From contig OZ243889.1 in NCBI GenBank assembly GCA_965213525.1, positions 1,488,001 through 1,552,000 on the forward strand: a DNA stretch of 64,000 nucleotides. The letters are read 5' to 3'. The DNA comes from G965213525 sp965213525. GTDB taxonomy: Bacteria; Actinomycetota; Acidimicrobiia; Acidimicrobiales; Poriferisodalaceae. Below are positions 61,009 to 64,000 of the stretch, one piece after another; the stretch's first letter is position 1; the number at the start of each line of letters is the position of its first letter. The position numbers and the translations under genes are program-made. The notes below the pieces were generated by a model. That model saw nothing but the letters and a program-made list of their open reading frames with translations, searched no databases and was not told where the DNA came from.

Positions 61009-62196
61009 TCAGCCCACCCCAGTCGCGTACAGCTCGACGAGGTCGTCGTCGTCGGTGGCGACCAGTGCGTCGACCCAACGGTGGAAGCGCTGGCCGCCGC
61101 CCTCGTTGCGACCGAACAGCACGTGGTCCTTGGCGCCGGTGCGCATCGCCCTGGTGATGCCGAGACCCGTGGCGTAGTCCTCGTCACGCACGACGTGGTC
61201 GAGGAAGGCCATGACCTTGGCGATCGCTTCGCGCATGGCCCCGTCGGGCTCGCCGTCCATCAGGAAGTGCTGGGTGGTCAGCGACTCGTCGACGGTGTCG
61301 CCCGGCGCGAGCTGGCTCAGCATCAGCATCCGCTCGCCCTCGACGTCGAAGCTCGCCACCGACACGTGGGGGAAGATCGTCCACACGCCGCCGCACAGCT
61401 TGCGCACCGGCCAGTCCTGCTCGGCCACCTCGGCCATCGCCGCCACCCGGTGGTCCGGCGAGAGGACCCGCTGGTGGGGCCCCCAGCTCCGGTAGATCGC
61501 CTTGTTCGAGTAGTCCGGGCCGAAGGTGTCCTTGTGCAAGGTGGCCAGGTGGTAGAAGTCCAGGTAGCCGTCGTAGGCCACCTTCCAGTTGGGGCCCGGG
61601 ATGGCCTGTCGCCCGACCACGACGTGATCGGCGATGCCGAGGTGGGCGAGCAGGTCGTCGTAGCCGGCAAGGAACTCGTCGAGGTGCAGCTCCCGCCCGG
61701 GGTCGAGGCAACCGAAGACGAGCCCGGCCCGTTCGGCGACGGCGAGCTCGGCCAGACCCAGGCACGACGTGTCGATCTCGCCGAAGTCGGCCCGATCGAG
61801 CACGCCGACCAGTGCGCCGGTCTGGTCGTAGCTCCAGGCGTGGTAGGGGCAGGTGAACCGGCGCGCGGTCCCGTTGCCCTCGGGCACCACCACCGCGGCG
61901 CGGTGGCTGCACATGTTGACGAAGGCCCGCAACTCGCCGTCGTGGCCCCGGCTGACCAGCACGGGCACCCCGGCGATGGTGAGCGCCCGGTACGAGCCCG
62001 GTTCGGCGACGTCGGCGGCCACGGCGAGCACCACCGGCACCCGACGAAAGATGCGGTTCACCTCGGCGGTCCAGCGCTCGGGGTCGACGTAGCGCAACAC
62101 GGGAACTCGGGCGACGTCGGGAGCCAGCTCCACGGTGCCGGCGCAGGCGTGGTCGAGCACGTCTCGGTAGATGTCGACGAGCTGTTCGTGGCTCAT
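61009..62196 (-). CDS. Rieske [2Fe-2S] aromatic-ring-hydroxylating oxygenase, alpha-subunit type
   Basis: 395 residues. The Rieske cluster ligands are in MCSHRAAVVVPEG and CPYHAWSYD; the mononuclear iron site is in YDGYLDFYHLATLHKD. The family uses O2 and electrons to hydroxylate aromatic, steroid or other substrates. No beta subunit, ferredoxin or reductase gene is adjacent. The ATG at 62196 follows GGGAGG. A second, clearly different Rieske gene lies upstream in the same operon. Confidence 0.92.
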   Translation of the reverse strand: MSHEQLVDIYRDVLDHACAGTVELAPDVARVPVLRYVDPERWTAEVNRIFRRVPVVLAVAADVAEPGSYRALTIAGVPVLVSRGHDGELRAFVNMCSHRAAVVVPEGNGTARRFTCPYHAWSYDQTGALVGVLDRADFGEIDTSCLGLAELAVAERAGLVFGCLDPGRELHLDEFLAGYDDLLAHLGIADHVVVGRQAIPGPNWKVAYDGYLDFYHLATLHKDTFGPDYSNKAIYRSWGPHQRVLSPDHRVAAMAEVAEQDWPVRKLCGGVWTIFPHVSVASFDVEGERMLMLSQLAPGDTVDESLTTQHFLMDGEPDGAMREAIAKVMAFLDHVVRDEDYATGLGITRAMRTGAKDHVLFGRNEGGGQRFHRWVDALVATDDDDLVELYATGVG

Positions 62197-62246
62197 GGGT
62201 CCTCCCGGTCGAGGTGGGCGAGGTGACGCGGCCGGTGCCGGCCGGC

Positions 62247-62471
62247 TCAGCCGTCGGCGCCGACGTCGGTGCGGTGGTTGGCGACCTGGGGTCCGGCGAC
62301 CCAGCCGCACAGCTGCGGGTCGCACTCGCGCAGCGGACCTTCCAACCAGCGGCCGTCGGCGGCGAAGCGACCCGAGCGGTCCCCGTCGGTGACCTTGACC
62401 GCCGTCGCCCCCTCGTGCTCGCCGTCGCGCTCGTAGAGCGCCCCGCTCAACGGGTGGCGGATGCCGTTCAC
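62247..62471 (-). CDS. Small protein of unknown function between Rieske oxygenases
   Basis: 74 residues, not recognised. It starts NGIRHPLSGALYERDG and contains VKVTDGDRSGRFAADGRWLEG and ECDPQLCGW, the latter a possible metal- or redox-linked Cys pair. The GTG start shares GTGA with the stop of the upstream Rieske gene, so translation is coupled. Size and coupling suggest a small partner or assembly factor of the oxygenase. This is inference; homologues were not searched. Confidence 0.7.
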   Translation of the reverse strand: MNGIRHPLSGALYERDGEHEGATAVKVTDGDRSGRFAADGRWLEGPLRECDPQLCGWVAGPQVANHRTDVGADG

Positions 62472-63829
62472 GACGGTGCATCGATCCACTCGTCGAGCAG
62501 GCGGTGCAGCCACCGGACCTTGCCCTCCTGGTAGGCCGACAGCGTCACCCCGGGCTTGCGAGCGGACTCGAGCCCGAGCTGCACGTTGGCCATGTTGAAC
62601 AGGTCCTGGTCAAAGACCTTGCCGAGCATCCCCAGCTCGGGCGCGTCGGTGAACGTCTCATCGTCGTCGAGCCAGTGGACCGGCGCGTTCGGCGGGCGCT
62701 CACCGGTGAACGGGCTGAGGAACAAGCACTCCATGATGCAGCTGCGGTGGTCGTCACCGTTGGGCCGGAAGCGGTAGACGATGCGCCCGAAGGCGCCCCA
62801 CGGATGGAAGTTGGGGAACACCGTGTAGTCGATGGAGTCCATCATCTCGGCGTCGGACATGTCGTCGACCCGGTCACCGGCCACCTGGCGCCAGCGGGTG
62901 CGGCTCATGTCGGCGGCCACGGCGCGCATCGAAGCCCCGTCGTCGAGTCGCACCGGGGAGTCCTGGTCGTGGCGGACGTCGAGCATGGCCCGCATCATCT
63001 CGTCGGGTGTCGGCTCCCAGCCGAGCAGCGGGCTGGGGGTGCCGCCGGCGGTGATGACCCGACTGAAGGTGTCCCACACGTCGACCTGGCTGTTCGTGTC
63101 ACCCAGGTAGGTGAGGATCTGAGGGTGGGTGGCGTTGACGTGGAACGCCTCGCAGAACGCTTCCTGGGCGATCTTCCAGTTGGCGGAGATGACCCGGGCG
63201 ACATGGGCCTCGGTGTAGCGGTCGGCGAGGTCCCAACCGGCGAAGTGGGCGTCGAGGTCACCGAGGAAGTCCTCGAGCGGCTCGGCGCCGGGGTCGGGGT
63301 TGATGAACACGAACCCGGCCCAGGTGCCGACGGCGCACTCGGGCAGGCGCAGGTCCTGCTGGCGGAGCTGAGGGAAGTCCCATGCGGCGGGGATGTCCTT
63401 CAGCTGGCCCTGGATCGTCCAGGTGAAGCCGTGGAACGGACAGCGCAGCTCGCTGCAGTGCCCGTCGTGATCCTTGAGGCGCCGTCCCCGGTGCAGACAG
63501 GCGTTCGGGTAGGCCTTGATCTCGTCGGGGGCGCTGCGGATGACGACGTAGGAGCGCCCGGCGATCTCGTAGAGGACGTGGTCGCCCACCTCGACGAGGT
63601 CGCTCTCGCGGCAGGCGAACTGCCAGACCCGACTCCACAGGCGGTCCTTCTCGAGGTCGTGGAAGTCCCGGCTGGTGTACCGCTCGACGGGCACGTCGGA
63701 CAGGTCGTCGGTGGGTGGCGGCGACTCCCACCGCAGCACCTCGGGCACCGGCCGGGTATCGGCATCGAGGAGCTGTGCGTAGCTGATGCCCGGCGACCGC
63801 CGGACGGGAGGGTCCTCGATGGTGGCCAC
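62468..63829 (-). CDS. Rieske [2Fe-2S] oxygenase, alpha-subunit type (first gene of operon)
   Basis: 453 residues. The Rieske ligands are in ACLHRGRRL and CPFHGFTW; the iron site is in AQEAFCEAFHVNATHPQ. The length and long C-terminal half differ from the 395-residue neighbour, and the two share only family-level features. It may act on a bulky substrate such as a steroid or aromatic acid. The GTG at 63829 has AAGGGG 5 nt upstream. The promoter region holds a TetR-type operator. Confidence 0.92.
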   Translation of the reverse strand: MATIEDPPVRRSPGISYAQLLDADTRPVPEVLRWESPPPTDDLSDVPVERYTSRDFHDLEKDRLWSRVWQFACRESDLVEVGDHVLYEIAGRSYVVIRSAPDEIKAYPNACLHRGRRLKDHDGHCSELRCPFHGFTWTIQGQLKDIPAAWDFPQLRQQDLRLPECAVGTWAGFVFINPDPGAEPLEDFLGDLDAHFAGWDLADRYTEAHVARVISANWKIAQEAFCEAFHVNATHPQILTYLGDTNSQVDVWDTFSRVITAGGTPSPLLGWEPTPDEMMRAMLDVRHDQDSPVRLDDGASMRAVAADMSRTRWRQVAGDRVDDMSDAEMMDSIDYTVFPNFHPWGAFGRIVYRFRPNGDDHRSCIMECLFLSPFTGERPPNAPVHWLDDDETFTDAPELGMLGKVFDQDLFNMANVQLGLESARKPGVTLSAYQEGKVRWLHRLLDEWIDAPS

Positions 63830-63923
63830 GTGCACCCCTTCGTCGTCGTCAGGATCGGAACGCTCGCGTGCGGCGGCTGTGCGGGGGTCGGCTCGTCGCA
63901 GCCCCCGCCGTCGAGCGACCCCG

Positions 63924-63944
63924 AAACTAACTGCCCGGTCAGTT
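63924..63944 (-). promoter_or_regulatory. TetR-type operator and -10 box of the Rieske operon
   Basis: AACTG-CCCGGT-CAGTT (63929-63944) is a perfect inverted repeat of the common TetR-operator form. It directly abuts TAGTTT on the minus strand (63924-63929), a plausible -10, so bound repressor would block transcription. The leader to the GTG at 63829 is about 90 nt. Nothing else is seen in 63830-64000. Confidence 0.6.
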
Positions 63945-64000
63945 CGATGCGAGCGGTGGTGGTGCGTAGTGGAACGTCCGGTGGGTGCGACCACCCGCCA

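Overview
The window looks like a chromosomal segment of a high-GC actinobacterium, most likely from the Acidimicrobiia (Iamia/Ilumatobacter-like lineages). This is an inference from the very high GC codon usage, four luciferase-like oxidoreductases of the F420-type family, the actinobacterial CysO/CysM cysteine pathway, a DUF222-HNH nuclease, and many genes that begin 6-9 bases after a TANNNT -10 box (leaderless or near-leaderless start sites). No insertion sequence, prophage, CRISPR array, replication origin or rRNA was seen. The two RNA genes recognised are tRNA-Leu(UAG) and tmRNA.

Layout. 0-7.4 kb: partial Fur regulator, an esterase, tRNA-Leu, the rph-rdgB pair with murI, a YihY/BrkB membrane protein, a dienelactone-hydrolase-like protein, an FAD amine-oxidase-like protein and a stand-alone cyclic-nucleotide-binding domain. 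7.5-12.5 kb: a plus-strand oxidative cluster (cytochrome P450, unknown protein, alkyl-sulfatase-like metallo-beta-lactamase, Baeyer-Villiger-type monooxygenase). 12.6-20 kb: an unusually short serpin lipoprotein, HNH nuclease, LLM oxidoreductase, acetyltransferase, hemB and an ABC substrate-binding lipoprotein. 20-25.5 kb: cysO-cysM, smpB-tmRNA, an arsM-like methyltransferase, DUF429 and a membrane protein. 25.6-30.3 kb: secreted metallophosphoesterase, crotonase plus zinc-ribbon pair, and an epoxide-hydrolase-like enzyme divergent from a MarR regulator. 30.4-40.1 kb: housekeeping genes ftsX, ftsE, prfB, secA, hpf and comFC, interrupted by a large exported repeat protein.

40-64 kb is almost entirely catabolic. 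It holds a molybdopterin oxidoreductase/LLM/SnoaL operon divergent from a PEP-mobile-domain/LLM/SDR operon. Next comes a tightly packed seven-gene minus-strand operon (two SDRs, a ThuA-like protein, then E1alpha, E1beta, AcoX and E2 of an acetoin/2-oxoacid dehydrogenase-type complex) facing a TetR gene. Last is a Rieske oxygenase/small protein/Rieske oxygenase/ThuA/nitroreductase operon with a TetR-type operator at its promoter. Between them lies an AAA ATPase followed by a frame-broken DUF4276 (TOPRIM-like) gene, which resembles split OLD/PARIS-type defence modules.

The strongest leads are the ATPase-TOPRIM pair, the two ThuA-containing catabolic operons, the orphan phosphohistidine-domain protein beside the molybdoenzyme, the serpin that lacks its N-terminal helices, and the recurrent leaderless-promoter spacing. 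All protein assignments rest on motifs and family resemblance read by eye; no database search was run.
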